Shown: positions 10,237 to 20,939, numbered from the stretch's first letter. The stretch is DNA of 64,000 nucleotides from Cordylochernes scorpioides (GCA_030710605.1 CP092879.1:39990842-40054841), one strand, 5' to 3'. Program-made: numbers and translations. Notes: generated from the letters alone by a model not told the origin.

Positions 10237-10408
10237 GGTTGTGTCGTAATTAGATGTACAACAACTCAAACTTGACCATGACTATTTTTTTTAGCTCTTA
10301 TTCTTTTCGTTTGGCCAACAAAAAATGTCCAATTTATATACACATATATTCTTACATAATGAGACTTTAAAGAATGCAAATAATCTTCATATATTTACAT
10401 ACACAACA
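10237..10408 (-). repeat. Gypsy-2 copy A 3' LTR and polypurine tract
   Basis: The plus strand ends read (T)GTTGTGTCG...ACACAACA, with the first base apparently mutated to G. The neighbouring run TCTCCCCCCC (10411-10420) is the complement of a polypurine tract. In copy B the 5' LTR is 37704-37844 and lacks a stretch of about 33 bases present here. Confidence 0.7.
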
Positions 10409-10429
10409 CATCTCCCCCCCTTAATAATA

Positions 10430-11208
10430 CTCCAGTCGTTCTGGGGGTTTCCTGACTCTCTGAGGTCTAGGACTGCGGACGTGCACTTGCACAGCGGCAG
10501 GCTCCGGTTTAGGAGTGCAAGAGGGCACGTGCACAGCAACAGGCCCTGGTCTAGGAGTGCAAGAGGGTACGTGCACAGAAGCAGTCTCCTCCTTGTTTCC
10601 TGATGTAACCCTGAAACCTCCTCTTCACTTTATTTCTGACTTCCACCTACAGGCTTCTCTCCTGATGTTCGAGGAAGTATCAAATTTCTTGTCTCCACTT
10701 TTTTCTTTCTCACAGGTCGCAATTGATTGATATGACTCTTATACACGACGCCCTCGCAACTTATAAGGTAGTGACGGTAGCTCAATAATTTCAAAATGGT
10801 ACCTTTTTAGCGTTTAGGTCCAGTTGCATAGTTGCGGAAATAAACTGTAGTAAACTGCTCCTGCCTTCTTACGGCCTCATGAAATACCTCTCGTGGATTT
10901 CCCATCTTGGTATTAAATTCGAGAATCTTGATCTTAAACTTCTCTTCATTAGCAGTTCCGCGGGGGAATTCCTTTATTACAGTTTGGGGGAATGCTCTAT
11001 GAGCAAATAGGAATCTTTGTAGATTCGTCTCTAAATCATCCTTCCCATTATTCTTTCTCAAAAGGTTTTTAAACTCTCTTACATATCTCTCAGCTAAACC
11101 ATTTGTACTAGGATTATACGGACTGGTTTTGGGGTGCCGTATACCATTCATTTTGGAAAATAGCTTGAATTCACCGGAGACAAACTGTCTTCCGTTATCT
11201 GTAACCAA
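10430..11208 (-). pseudogene. Gypsy-2 copy A integrase core, C-terminal domain and proline-rich tail
   Basis: The frame at 10807-11208 encodes the second half of the integrase core: 'VTDNGRQFVSGEF', 'RHPKTSPYNPSTNGLAERYVREFK'. The last contains the catalytic glutamate. A C-terminal region follows and continues in another frame to about 10436. The end of pol is proline-rich with a repeated 'VPSCTP' unit and finishes with 'RKPPERLEYY' and a stop just before the polypurine tract. Confidence 0.8.
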
Positions 11209-11242
11209 AAATTAGGGCAATCTAAATCTGGCAAAAAATTAT

Positions 11243-11425
11243 CTAAGATGATTTATAATCGTTTTGCTGGTAATTATCTTTGATGATAAAAATTTCTATC
11301 CACTTTGAGTATGCGTCCACGAGAACCAAAAAATTTCTTCCCATGAACGGACCCGCTAGATCAAGATGAAGTCGATGCCACGGTTTTTCGGGCCAAGTCC
11401 ATTCCGAGATGGTAGCCGGGGGCAT
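11243..11425 (-). pseudogene. Gypsy-2 copy A integrase, first half of core
   Basis: This encodes 'PEKPWHRLHLDLAGPFMGRNFLVLVDAYSKWIEIF' in part, the start of a retroviral-type integrase core with the first catalytic aspartate in LDLAGPF. A zinc-binding region precedes it near 11425-11490. Frame breaks separate it from both neighbours. Copy B has the same stretch at 34402-34704. Confidence 0.8.
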
Positions 11426-11474
11426 GCTTGCCGATTCTTAGCATACTCTACATTCTCTAGGTAACTCCTCGATG

Positions 11475-12218
11475 TTACTGTCTATGCCTGGCCACCAGAA
11501 AATATCGCCTGGCAATCATCTTCATTTTAACAATCCCCATGTGTATTTCATGCAAGTCATTTAAAATTAAAGATCTTAATTTTTGGGGAATTACCACTCT
11601 TTCACGCCATTGAAGACAACCAAACTCCAAACTTAATTCCTCATTGATCTTATAATGAGGAGCTAGTGGGTTTTCTTTCGGTACCCTTGTGAATTTCCAC
11701 ACACAGTTGCCTTCTCTAACATTCCTTAATACTATAGACAGTTTTTTATCTTGGGGCGTCTCATATGCTACCTCCATAAAAGAGAATGGTACCTCATTCA
11801 ACCTCCTGAGAAGAAGTACCTGGTCTTCATCAAGAGACTCCCTGACACTTGATTCTAAAGGAAGACGTGACAATGCGTCAACATTGGAATTATCACTAGT
11901 TTTTCGAAATTCCACAGTATAATTAAATGCAGCTAATTTTGAGGACCATCTTTTAATTCTGGATGATGCACATATGGGAATTGGTTTATAAGGTGAAAAT
12001 ATATGAATTAAGGGTCGGTTGTCTGTGACCAATTCAAATTTTCGTCCCAGTAAGTATTGTCTGAATTTCTCAACGCCAAAAGTTATGCTCAACGCTTTCT
12101 TTTCTAGTTGAGAGAAACGTTTTTCCGCTTCAGTTAATGTTCTAGAAGCAAAAGCTATAGGGCATTCTTCCTTTCTATCATTTCTATGACTCAGAATTAC
12201 GCCTAGTCCATAGGCCAT
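11475..12218 (-). pseudogene. Gypsy-2 copy A RNase H and linker
   Basis: A 247-codon minus frame. It begins with 'MAYGLGVILSHRN' and contains 'EKRFSQLEKKALSITFGVEKFRQYLLGRKFELVTDNRPL', the RNase H of Gypsy elements. 'SRIKRWSSKLAAFNYTVEF' and 'NVDALSRLPL' follow, then the tether to the integrase. It is one of the better preserved frames of this copy. Confidence 0.85.
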
Positions 12219-12843
12219 GATTTACATTTTTTAAATAACATTCGATATTCTTTCGTCCAATTCCATCTACAATTTTCATTCAAAAGTTGATAAAATAGCG
12301 CTAAAATGTTTGCTATATTCTTTATGAATCTATAATAATAAATTAAGAGTCCTATGAAAGATCTCAATTGCGAAACATTCTTTAGGTTCACGCGTCTCTA
12401 TCACTGCTTTAATTTTATTTTCTAAGGGATGCAGTCCATATTTATTAATTTTAAACCTTAAATATTCCACCGATTTCTTTTTAAATTTACATTTATATCT
12501 GTTTAACTTTAAACCTTTTTCTAGCAATCATCTAAACACTAGATCCAACTTTTGTTCATGATCTTCAAAGTATTTTCCTGCAACCAAAGTATCATCTATG
12601 TAGCAGGCCACACCTGGCAAATCAGCAAATAGACCTTCCATGATCCTCTGAAATTTATTTGGTGCTACCGCTACGTCATATGGTAGTCTTTTATAAGAAA
12701 ACAACCTCTTTGTTGTGTTTATATCAATAACCGCTTTGGCTTCTACCGCTAACATTACTTGTAAGTAAGCCTGTGATAGGTCTAGAGTCGAAATTACGGT
12801 GCTTGTAGATAATTTTGAAAAGATCTCATCGATCGATGGAATC
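12203..12843 (-). pseudogene. Gypsy-2 copy A reverse transcriptase, broken
   Basis: Three short frames (12203-12391, 12330-12527, 12528-12755) carry the RT in pieces: 'FSYKRLPYDVAVAPNKFQRIMEGLF', the catalytic YIDD in 'VACYIDDTLVAGK', then 'FIGLLIYYYRFIKNIANIL'. Upstream, the start of the palm is cut by the deletion at about 12843. Confidence 0.82.
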
Positions 12844-12844
12844 G

Positions 12845-14692
12845 ATTTCTACACTCGATCAAAAGCTGAGATTATATCCAGGAATACGGCCGTTGCCTTC
12901 TTTGGCGGTTTTTCCTAGAAATCTATTATTGATTGACAGAAGTAGAACAGTTTATCAGTTGTACAGTGTCTGGATCTTTAGTCAGTTTGGTGAAGTTTAT
13001 TTTATTATTGTTAGTGAGCCAGACTATGAGCCTAGAGTGGATAATTCATTCTGTTATTTTACAAAGTATGCTGGTAAGAGCAATTGGCCGATAGTTCTTG
13101 CATTCCTTAGCATCTTTATTTGGTTTCAGTATTGGCAAAATAATTGACATCTTCCAATTCTTTGGTAGTTTACCAATTTGCCATGAAATGTTCAGTATTC
13201 GTAGGAGTTGCTTTTTAGCTTTGTCTCCAAAGTGTTTAATCATTTGAACAAAGATTAGAGCATCTCCAGGTGACATCTTGGATTTAACTTTCCTATTGAC
13301 GAGTTTAGCTCATTCAGTGTGAAGTCTCTCGAGTAAATATTGTTGATGGTAATTTCTTGCTTGTTTAACTAACCTGTTCACATTATTTTTTAGAGTCCTG
13401 CCTTCATTCGTATAGCTGAGTCTGGAAGTGCTTGAAAGATATTCAGCAATTATTTCAGCCATCTGTTTGTTCGTTCTCGCTATTCATAACGGTTAGAGTA
13501 TTGGAGGATTAGTGTTGGTTTTGATTGTTTTATAACACTAATTAAATTCCAGTGATGGCTTTCCTTTTTTTTGTATCCATTTTTTTTTTCGCAGAATTCT
13601 GCCCATTTTTCTCTCTCTCTCTTGTTTGAATATCCAAATTTCTTGTTCTATTTTGTGACTAATTTCAATGAGTTCCTTTATGATTTCTTCTGTTTTATTT
13701 GTTTTAAGAAGTTGATTGATATTGTCTCTCTCTGCAATCATTGCCTCGATATTGTGGTCCTTCCAGTAAAGTATTCACAGGTCTATACGTCTACCTCTAG
13801 GTATCGATACTTTTGCAGCTTTGGATATGTTCGAAGAGAATTTTTTCCAATTTTTTGTCAATCGTTTTGTGATTTAATTCTTCGTTGCACAGTTCTTCAA
13901 GCTTTTCTGTGATTTTTTCCAGTGTTCTTTTATTCTGTTGGAAATTCTCAATTTTGAATTTTATGGTTGTTAAAATTGGTCTGTGGTCACTAATTGCACT
14001 TCTCAGAATTTTCCATTGTGTTGTGGGTGTGATGTTGTAATTTATCGCTGTGATGTCTATTGCGGATTCTGTGCCTGTGGACTTGGATAGATAGGTGTTC
14101 TTTTCGTTATATAACGGTTTAAGGTCGAGGTCGGTTAGCATGTCCTCAACCTGATGACCTTTGTTATCCTGGAAAGGTGATCCCCAAGTTAGTCTTTCGG
14201 CGTTAAAATCACCAAGTATGATTGCGATATCCGAAGACGCTTCACTTAATGTCTCTATCTGGCCTGTATTGATGCTAGTATTATCGTGGTCATAAACATT
14301 TATAATTGGAATTGTTTTATCTGTAAGATAGATTTCTATTGCCTGAGCTTCTGTCGTGCTTTCTCTAGGCTTACTCTGATTATAGGCGATTTCCTTAAAT
14401 TTGATTTCTAGAGATTTAATCAAAACGGCAAGTTCTCCTCCGAATTTTCCCGGTCTGTCCTTTCGTAGTGTTGTATAATCTTTGATATTGAATCTCAGAT
14501 TCTGATTCAATTTTGTCTCCTGAGGACAAGTAATATGTACATTGTTGTCACAGAGAAGACAAGTCAGCTCTGTAGTAGATTGAATTGTGTCCTCGTAGTA
14601 GATTTCTCATCATGAGCTCGAGCTGCAGCTCCTGACGCGGCGGTTACCCCAGACGCGGTAGCATTACTGGAGATATCAGTTTTGCTCTTCAT
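12845..14692 (-). pseudogene. LINE-I ORF2, endonuclease and RT N-terminal half (copy A)
   Basis: In sense order the ORF appears to start at an ATG at 14690-14692. The endonuclease follows (13797-14510), with 'LAVLIKSLEIKF', the GDFNA block at 14199-14213 and SDHRP at 13979-13993. Then come a linker and the RT fingers (13046-13276: 'KMSIILPILKPNKDAKECKNYRPIALTSILCK'). The AFDRV box lies at 12848-12870. A 30 bp or so deletion near 14575 relative to copy B removes part of the N-terminal NING block. Several stops and frameshifts make it a pseudogene. Confidence 0.85.
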
Positions 14693-14815
14693 TTGAAAAT
14701 GGGTGCCGTTGCAACGTTAGTCATCTTGGAAACGAACCAGAATTTGGTCAAATATTCCAAGGGTCCAGGGGGGACCGCAAGGAGGTGTGGTCGGACTTCT
14801 TCCCTTCCCCCTGGA

Positions 14816-15917
14816 ATGCCGTCACTACAGGATAAAGTACTCTTGGTGAATTCTTTTAATTGTGATTCAGAATCTGCCACTGAAGCTTTGCGAGCGTTTC
14901 GTTCCTTTAAAGGTATTCGAAGCGATAAAGAACCAATGAGTTGCTACTCTCTAAAGCGATTGATTAAAAGTTTTGAGGAAACTGGATCTCTGGAAACAAA
15001 ACCTCGAAGTGGAAGACCATCGACATGCAAGTCAGTGGCTGTTACGGTTTTGCAGAATGCTGAAGCTATTGAAACGTTATTCACGTATGGGGAAGTAAGT
15101 GCTAGACAAGTTTCTCGACAAACGGGGATTTCGTATGGAAGGGTTTGGAGAGAACACACATTTAGCATTTTTCTATAAAAATGCCCTAACAAAATTCGAA
15201 GTTTTCACGAGTTGAAAGTCAGCGATTTGAGAAGCGTCAAGAATTCGCAGCATGGTTTTCCGGCAAATTGATATTGATGAAAACTGGCTGTCAAGTGTTC
15301 TAAGAACAGATGATGCTAACTTTTATCTAAAGGGAGAATTTAACATTCAAAACTGCCTCATTTTGGCAACAGAAAACCCTAGGAATTTTATAGAAATACC
15401 ACTTCATCAGCCCAGAGTTACAGTTTTGTGTGGGTTCACCTCTTCTTTTATTTTTGGGCCATTTTTCTTTGAAAAATTCAATGGAAGAACTTTTAAAACC
15501 GTTTTTGTAACTGGTGAACGTTATGTTCAACTTTTGAGAGGAAAGGTTATTCCCATATTGCAGGACAGACAATCACTAAGCGGAAATAACATTCATGCAA
15601 GATGGAGGACCTCCTCATATCTCCCGCGATGCCAAACAATTGCTGAAGGATACGTTCGGTGAAATTCGTTGGTAAGTCGCCACTTTATATACCAGTGGCC
15701 TCCAATATCCCCAAACTTGACGCCTCACAATTTCGGTTATGGGGGTACATTAATTCGCGTTTTTATCGATGCCGGCCTACCACATGGCCATGTTGAAGGC
15801 TTCTATCAGATGGCACGTTTTATAAATTTCAACTATTTAATTGTGACCATTCTGTCATCTATCGTCCTGCAGGCGGTGTTTGAGAATGAAGGGCGCCACA
15901 TTGAGCAAGGATTGTGA
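14816..15917 (+). pseudogene. Mariner-like transposase, copy A
   Basis: A plus-strand DDE-type transposase of the Tc1/mariner superfamily, about 367 codons, broken. It starts MPSLQDK at 14816. The N-terminal helix-turn-helix has 'MSCYSLKRLIKSFEETGSL' and 'SGRPST'; a second one has 'SARQVSRQTGISYGRVWREH'. Catalytic blocks are 'LRTDDANFYLKG' (about 15300-15335), 'MQDGGPPH' (about 15596-15620, in another frame) and 'SPNLTPHNF', where the expected Asp is Asn. The C-terminus is 'ENEGRHIEQGL' and stop at 15915-15917. A TAA at about 15176 (CTAGAA in copy B) and frameshifts near 15240, 15590 and 15660 inactivate it. The start codon lies inside the LINE-I target duplication. Confidence 0.85.
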
Positions 15918-16611
15918 CCTAATACAAGAGAGAAGGCAGTTACCTCATGTGTTATATTTTGCAGCTCTTTGTTTTGGGTTATGGAAATATTAAATGCTGT
16001 CCTCACATCTTGACTCTTTTTTTTTTCTGTGAACAGTATTTTTTTTTTGTTTGTCATTTGCCCACATCTTATATTATGTCGTGCAGGCCAAAGTGTTATA
16101 ATTTCTCGAATAACACTGGTATACACAATTTTACCCCTTATGTTTAGTTTATCGCTTTTCGCTCATTAGAAGAAATAGCATAAGGAATAATCTCTGTATC
16201 CCCCCCCCCCCCCCTACTTTAGATAATTTGCTCAAAAAATAATACAAAATGATTTTACTACCACGTTTTCAACGCAAAAGGTCGATTTAAAAATGATTTT
16301 TTTTAGGGGATACATTTTCAAAATTATGTACAGTATAATAAACAATGATAACATTTGACAAACCCATAGGATATTTGGAATAAAGTACGACAAATATATT
16401 TTGTCACTCCCCTCTATATTTCATCTTTGGATCATGACAAATATCCAGTTAAATAGTCAAGTGTCGCCAATTAGTCAAGAAACTATACATTCCTTATAGC
16501 ACGAAATCCTATTAGTAATGCCATCATAATTTTTGGTACTATATTAACATTTCAAAAATCGTGTATTGATATCAGTATTTATTTTCAAACATTCAATCTA
16601 TTTCTCAAAAC
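15918..16611 (+). mobile_element. Mariner-like copy A, 3' non-coding region
   Basis: No gene is visible. The stretch is shared with copy B (about 41370-42060) with moderate divergence. It contains a run of 16 C at 16200-16215, where copy B has only a short interrupted run. Confidence 0.65.
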
Positions 16612-17029
16612 TCCATCTAAAATATAAATATTTTTGCTACATGTTTTAATTTGCATATACCTATTTTACATATCTCAGATTGTATTTAAAAATCGTTAAC
16701 CATTTCTTCTAACTTTTGGCGAAATGGTGTTTTATTAATTTATCATTTGATATTATTTGGGTTCTTTCCTGGTATTCAAAAAGAAAAAATACGTGTCGTT
16801 CAGTTATATTTTCAATTTATCAAACAATTTGGCCGCTGAATAGCTGATTCTGGTAGAGCGCCGTCTAGCGAATAAAGTTGTAACTAAAATCAATTTCGAA
16901 TTTTTCATTATTTGCAATATAAAATTCCCATTGCATCCTGAACACAATGGTGTTTACCGCATTGCTCTAGCGCAAATATTCGCGGAGTTATTAATTTTTA
17001 AAGTTGTGCGGGACTTTTGGATCACCCTG
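16612..17029 (-). repeat. Right terminal inverted repeat of mariner-like copy A
   Basis: This is the reverse complement of 2095-2515, ending GGGACTTTTGGATCACCCTG followed by TA. It marks the right end of the element inside Gypsy-1. Confidence 0.85.
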
Positions 17030-17031
17030 TA

Positions 17032-17834
17032 GTTGACCCAGTATCAATAAAAGATGAAACTGGAATATTATTAAGTAAAACTTCAACATTAACAAATCTA
17101 TAAGGAAAATTGGTATTTGCTATGCAAAGTGAATCAGCTATTGTTTGTTTAACATCTGTGGTGATATTAGTTGCTTGGTGTTTAAGCTTGTCTTTATAAT
17201 TAGGATCATAATCTTTGCAATCACTTATCCAATGTTTAAAATACAATCCTTTTTTCTTACAAATAGGACACCAATATGGGCAATTTTTTGAGATTGTAGG
17301 TGTAGTTATATTAAAAACCTTGGTTTTACTTCTCTGTTGTTGCCTTATTTGATTATTGTTTTGTTCAATCTCCACGGCAATCTGCATCCAATGTGATGTA
17401 TCTTTAGGCTGGGCTGTTACGAGATAATTTTTTCAATCTAATGGCAATCCATCCGTTAACATTTTTAGCTTCTCGACATTATTGAGGCTTGTTTGATTTA
17501 ATAATCTAATTTTATCTCTAAAATAATCTTCAACGGTTTCTTCTTTTTTAAGTCTTCTTTTTGATGCTGCAACTATAGGGCTTTCAACTTTATAACCAAA
17601 GCGCTGAATTAATTTGAGTTTAACAGTATCCCATTTTTTAATGGATGCGTTGCTCAATATTTCATCAGCAAACCATTCTAAAGCATCTTTTGATAAATAA
17701 TAAATTAGATTATTGATTCTATCAACTTCATCTAGTTTATTAGTTTCCAATTCATATAGTTTAAGCCATGATTCAGGCCGAATTGAACCTTTATCACCGC
17801 TAAATTTCTCTAATTTGTTTACATTCGCTGCCAT
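17032..17834 (-). pseudogene. Gypsy-1 gag and start of protease
   Basis: On the minus strand a gag protein starts at 17834 (MAANVNKLEKFSGD). A retrotransposon gag core follows ('PESWLKLYELE', 'ALEWFADEIL', 'KKEETVEDYFRDKIRLLNQ'). After one in-frame TGA (17433-17435) the same frame continues into a zinc finger of form C-x2-C...H...C ('CPICKKKGLYFKHWISDC'). It then reaches the protease active site FIDTGST at 17034-17055, where it is cut by the mariner-like insertion. The rest of protease and RT is at 885-2092. Gag and protease in one frame is common in this class. Confidence 0.88.
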
Positions 17835-18827
17835 TGTACTTACTTTTTCTTTCGTCGAAGCCTTTTTTTTATTTATATTTTAATCCTTTCGTAGCTGCGC
17901 CAAATATTTTATGTAACGTTTTATTTTTGCTTTAACTTTTTAAAAATATGTTATTTTAAATCTTTATCTAATTTGTTTGTTTGTTTTAAATAAAGAGGCA
18001 AATTTACCATGTTGTTGTTCTTCTGTTTATTATTTGTTCTTTTTTTAATGATGATAAAAGTTATTGATTACATATTAGAAATCAATGAAAAATTAATTAC
18101 AAAATTAATTACAAAATTCAGAAACGTGTCAATATATTATATTAATGAAAATGCAAAAGCTAATTTTACCAAAAATCGTGATTCTATAATTAATTTTAAA
18201 CATATAGTTTTCATTCTCTAAATAAGGTTTACGTCATTGTATTTTTTGATGAATTATATACTTATTTTTTGTATGTGGATCTGCCTGAAAGAGTAATACT
18301 TCAAAAACCAAGTGCTTTTAAACAATAAAATATATATATTTTTGACCAAACTATTAATAAAAACTTTCTTTGTTCTCTTCAACTCTCTTCTTATAAAAAA
18401 TCTCTCTATAGCCAAACCTTTCACAAAGAAATATCCTTATAACTAAGCACTTTATTTGAAACCTCCATTATAAAGCTCTATGTAAAGAAAGACTCTCTCT
18501 AAAACCAACCCCTAATAGAGAAAAATCACTATAACGAACGCATTATATAGAAAATTATCCTTGTGTCTTACCAAATTTTCTTTATAAAAAGAAAACACAC
18601 TTTTTATTTAGCAAATATTTTTATAATATTTTTATAACTTTTCAATGAGCAGTACTTGGCTGAAAGAGAGAAACTTGTCAACACTTGGGTAAAAAATACA
18701 AAATTATTCTCTAGTATTGTTTTTTGACTTTGCGAACAGACCTTGTGAATATCCCGTGTGTGTATCATTATCTTTTATTATCCATATGAATGCATTTTAG
18801 GTATAATCCTCGATATTTATAAGAATT
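17835..18827 (-). other. Gypsy-1 leader, primer-binding site and probable 5' LTR region
   Basis: No convincing gene. In sense (minus) orientation a likely primer-binding site, TGGCGCAGCTACGAAAGG, lies at 17885-17902. The LTR would then end at about 17912 (...CGTTACA) and extend rightwards into AT-rich sequence. The other LTR is outside the window, so its length cannot be fixed. The short hydrophobic frame at 18009-18221 (plus) looks accidental. Confidence 0.4.
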
Positions 18828-18829
18828 AG

Positions 18830-19165
18830 CTAAGGGGGTCGATGGAAGGATGATCTAAACCGTTGGTTTCCGACCACTAAGACCCGGATGCAATTCCCGC
18901 ATTGGGCACTTTTTTCTGATAAAAAAAATGCTCCAATAGCCCCCCTCCCCCCCCCCCCCCCCCCCCCCCCCCCGATTCTTGCAAAAGTCCAACCCCACCA
19001 GCGAGTGCAAGTAACCAAACGAGGCTCTGGCACATTTGTAATGGAAAGTCAAACTGCTTTTCACATGTGTAGACATGTGGTGCGCTTACAGTAAAAGCAG
19101 TCGCTAACTACCCACCATGATTATCATGGCCTGTACCACGTGTACTAGGAATAAACAAAAAAAAG
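18830..19165 (+). mobile_element. tRNA-headed SINE, copy 1
   Basis: The head resembles a tRNA: an A-box-like region near 18850-18862, and a B-box-like 'GGATGCAATTCCCGC' at 18886-18900. It is followed by a body shared with 57469-57783 and 38836-39040, and ends in an A-rich tail. A run of about 27 C (18947-18973) replaces a short stretch of the body. No coding capacity. Confidence 0.75.
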
Positions 19166-19438
19166 AAAGAATGCATTTTAGTTATATTCTTGAAAAATTA
19201 TAAGAGTTCAATATATATAATTATTAATACTAAGCAATAATGCGCCATCTATACACACAAAATGAAAGGATTTAAAAGCACGAATGTTTCTTTTATACAT
19301 AATATAAAATATAAAAATGTAATTCTACTGCCCTATAAGCTTATGTCCATAGTTTTCTAGAAAACCATTTATGAGATTCCACCCTTCAGTGCAGCATATA
19401 TAAGCAGAATCGTCCAATACAGTATTGGAGCTCTGAGA
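19166..19438. other. Unassigned AT-rich stretch
   Basis: I see no gene here. A 60-codon minus frame crosses 19325-19507, but it matches no family I recognise and overlaps the ribozyme-like sequence. Confidence 0.4.
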
Positions 19439-19497
19439 AGCGGTCTGGTGGATTAAATTGGCGAAACCGCTGGGAGTGTTCACCACTGATGAGCCAA
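19439..19497 (+). ncRNA. Hammerhead-ribozyme-like sequence with permuted strand order
   Basis: Every part of a hammerhead core is present. Segment C is AGCGGT + C + TGGTGGA (19439-19452). Segment B is TTGGC + GAA + ACCGCT (19458-19471). Segment A is TTCACCA + CTGATGA + GCCAA (19479-19497). Stem III pairs AGCGGU with ACCGCU (6 bp). Stem I pairs UGGUGGA with UUCACCA (7 bp, one GU). Stem II pairs GCCAA with UUGGC (5 bp). The order along the RNA is C-B-A, which is not a circular permutation of the known types, so cleavage activity is uncertain. Hammerheads are known in Penelope-like elements, and a possible one lies just downstream. Confidence 0.5.
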
Positions 19498-19799
19498 GCC
19501 CTCCCAATATATTTTTTCATCGCAGTAAGGCCAGTAGAAGTTTGTATTGTGTATAAAAGAAAATTATTCGTGCTTTTAAATCATTTCATTATATATATAT
19601 ATAATATATATATAATTAAAAAGGCATATTTTTGATCAAAATATCATTTATTTTACCAATATTTCAGTTGGCTGAACGCCAACCTTTATCAAGGTATTAT
19701 AACATTTTAAAGTGTGTCAACAACAAACTAAGAGCTATATAACGTCAATAGAATTAAGTTAAAAAATATTTTTGCTTATATTCAATGGAAATAAAATTT

Positions 19800-20178
19800 T
19801 ATATATATATTTTTTATTTTAGACAAAATAAAATTTGTAAAATATAGATGTGAATATTTTGAAAATTAACAATGCCACCTATTTTATATTTAAAATTATT
19901 TTTACTATGTGTAAAAAAAAGATTTTTGTATAAAAATAAATAAAAATAACAAAATATATATAAAAGAAATTGTTAAACTAATTTTATTTACCGAAAACAC
20001 AAAGTGCAAAATTCTTTTATATATATTTTGTTATTTTTATTTATTTTTTATACGAAAAATCTTTTTACACATAGTAAAAATAATTTTAAATATAAAATAG
20101 GCGTTATTGTTAATTTTTCAAAATATTCACACCTATATTTTACAAATTTTATTTTGTCCAAAATAAAAATATATATGG
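19800..20178. mobile_element. Fold-back MITE-like palindrome
   Basis: Two arms of about 165 bp (19800-19972 and 20010-20178) are near-perfect reverse complements around a 35 bp spacer. The arms are AT-rich with AT repeats at both ends. There is no coding capacity. It sits inside the left side of the larger inverted-repeat element. Confidence 0.7.
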
Positions 20179-20939
20179 TAATTTAAACCAACAACCCCAT
20201 ATTGTATATAACTTATAACAAGATTTTCATGTTGTATAATAGAAACACATCTGTAAATGATTATACGCATGATTGACATGTGCCATTACATCATCATATG
20301 TATTGTACTTTGTACAAACTGAGGATAAATAAATAAAACTCTGTAATAGATTGAGAGTTGAGCTGAAGCAAGAGATAGAAGTTATAACGTCTAAAATCGA
20401 GATAGATTTAGAATTCCCACAACAAGGTCTAAAAATGGAAACTGCCACGGCACCAGTGTCCAATTTACCCAGACGATCCACTTCCTGTCGCATAAGGCTC
20501 CCGTCTTAACCTATAAATATAGTCACTTTACAGTCACTTGACAGTTACTTCAACATCTGCGTGAGCCCTCGTCGTTGTACCCCAGGTCCACCTCATCAAC
20601 CATGTAGACCAGTAAGAACTCTTCTATCTCCATCTTTCGCTCCTAGCTCAACTTTTATCTGTTCACGGAACTTTCTTAGTGCAACTGTGTCTTCGTTTTT
20701 GTGTATGGACATTCCCAAGCTTTCCACTCTGCCTCGACCACGACTGCTTGTACTTTGTGAGAACTTTAAAAGGTCTTCCAAGGTGCAGAGAGGTACTGGA
20801 AAACTCTTTATCCTGACTGTTCCTCTCGGTCAACACAGTATAGCGAGAGTCAACGGGACTCACACCACAGTTTAAGTCGACTGGATACCTCATCATAGAT
20901 TTAGTCGACAGGATTCTACAAGAGGCTAACAGAACCTCA
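20179..20939. other. Unassigned interior of the inverted-repeat element
   Basis: This stretch is less AT-rich than its surroundings. Two overlapping frames (20227-20493 minus, 20561-20875 plus) are open but match no family I know. The minus frame at 20663-21043 is another candidate. I would not call any of them a gene. Confidence 0.35.

Larger units (their letters stand above)
10237..12843 (-). mobile_element. Gypsy-2 copy A, 3' half only
   Basis: A minus-strand Ty3/Gypsy element inserted in LINE-I. It keeps the 3' LTR (10237-10408), a polypurine tract and pol from RT to the C-terminus. The 5' half (gag, protease, 5' LTR) and a little LINE-I were lost by a deletion whose junction is at about 12842-12845. 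The full arrangement survives in copy B (33481-37844). Pol layout matches the animal elements often annotated as K02A2.6-like. Confidence 0.85.
2667..14810 (-). mobile_element. LINE-I: I-like non-LTR retrotransposon with RNase H, interrupted three times
   Basis: A minus-strand LINE flanked by the 12 bp target duplication CTGGAATGCCGT (2655-2666 and 14811-14822). In sense order it has an ORF2 start near 14692, an endonuclease, an RT, an RNase H and a C-terminal cysteine/histidine region. The 3' tail is rich in AAC words and lies at about 2667-2690. The pieces are 12845-14810, 9747-10236, 6773-7760 and 2667-2868. The interruptions are Gypsy-2 (10237-12843), an internally deleted LINE (7761-9736) and a truncated LINE (2869-6758). 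The endonuclease-RT-RNase H order is typical of the I superfamily. I cannot name the clade more closely. Confidence 0.85.
2093..17031. mobile_element. Mariner-like DNA transposon copy A, loaded with nested retroelements
   Basis: The ends read TA|CAGGGTGATCCAAAAGTCCC at the left (TA 2093-2094) and its reverse complement at the right (TA 17030-17031). The element proper is 2095-17029. A TA target duplication and a Tc1/mariner-type transposase (14816-15917) support the superfamily. The target was the protease of Gypsy-1: codons for the active site end at 17032 and the gene resumes at 2092. Most of the 14.9 kb is later insertions. Without LINE-I (2667-14810) and one target duplication, the transposon itself is about 2.8 kb. 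A second copy with the same internal insertions is at 32876-42479. Confidence 0.88.

Noticed and set aside
18009..18221. Open frame of 70 codons with a hydrophobic start
   Set aside because: AT-rich, low complexity, in the presumed LTR/leader of Gypsy-1; no family resemblance.
18830..19094. Glycine- and proline-rich frames over the first SINE
   Set aside because: They translate the 27 C run; the sequence is a SINE.
20561..20875. A host gene exon in the less AT-rich block
   Set aside because: No recognisable domain, splice context or codon pattern; it lies between the arms of an inverted-repeat element.
20876..20915. A second hammerhead (CTCATCAT on the plus strand)
   Set aside because: The complementary strand reads ATGATGAG without the C-U-G-A start and lacks matching stems.
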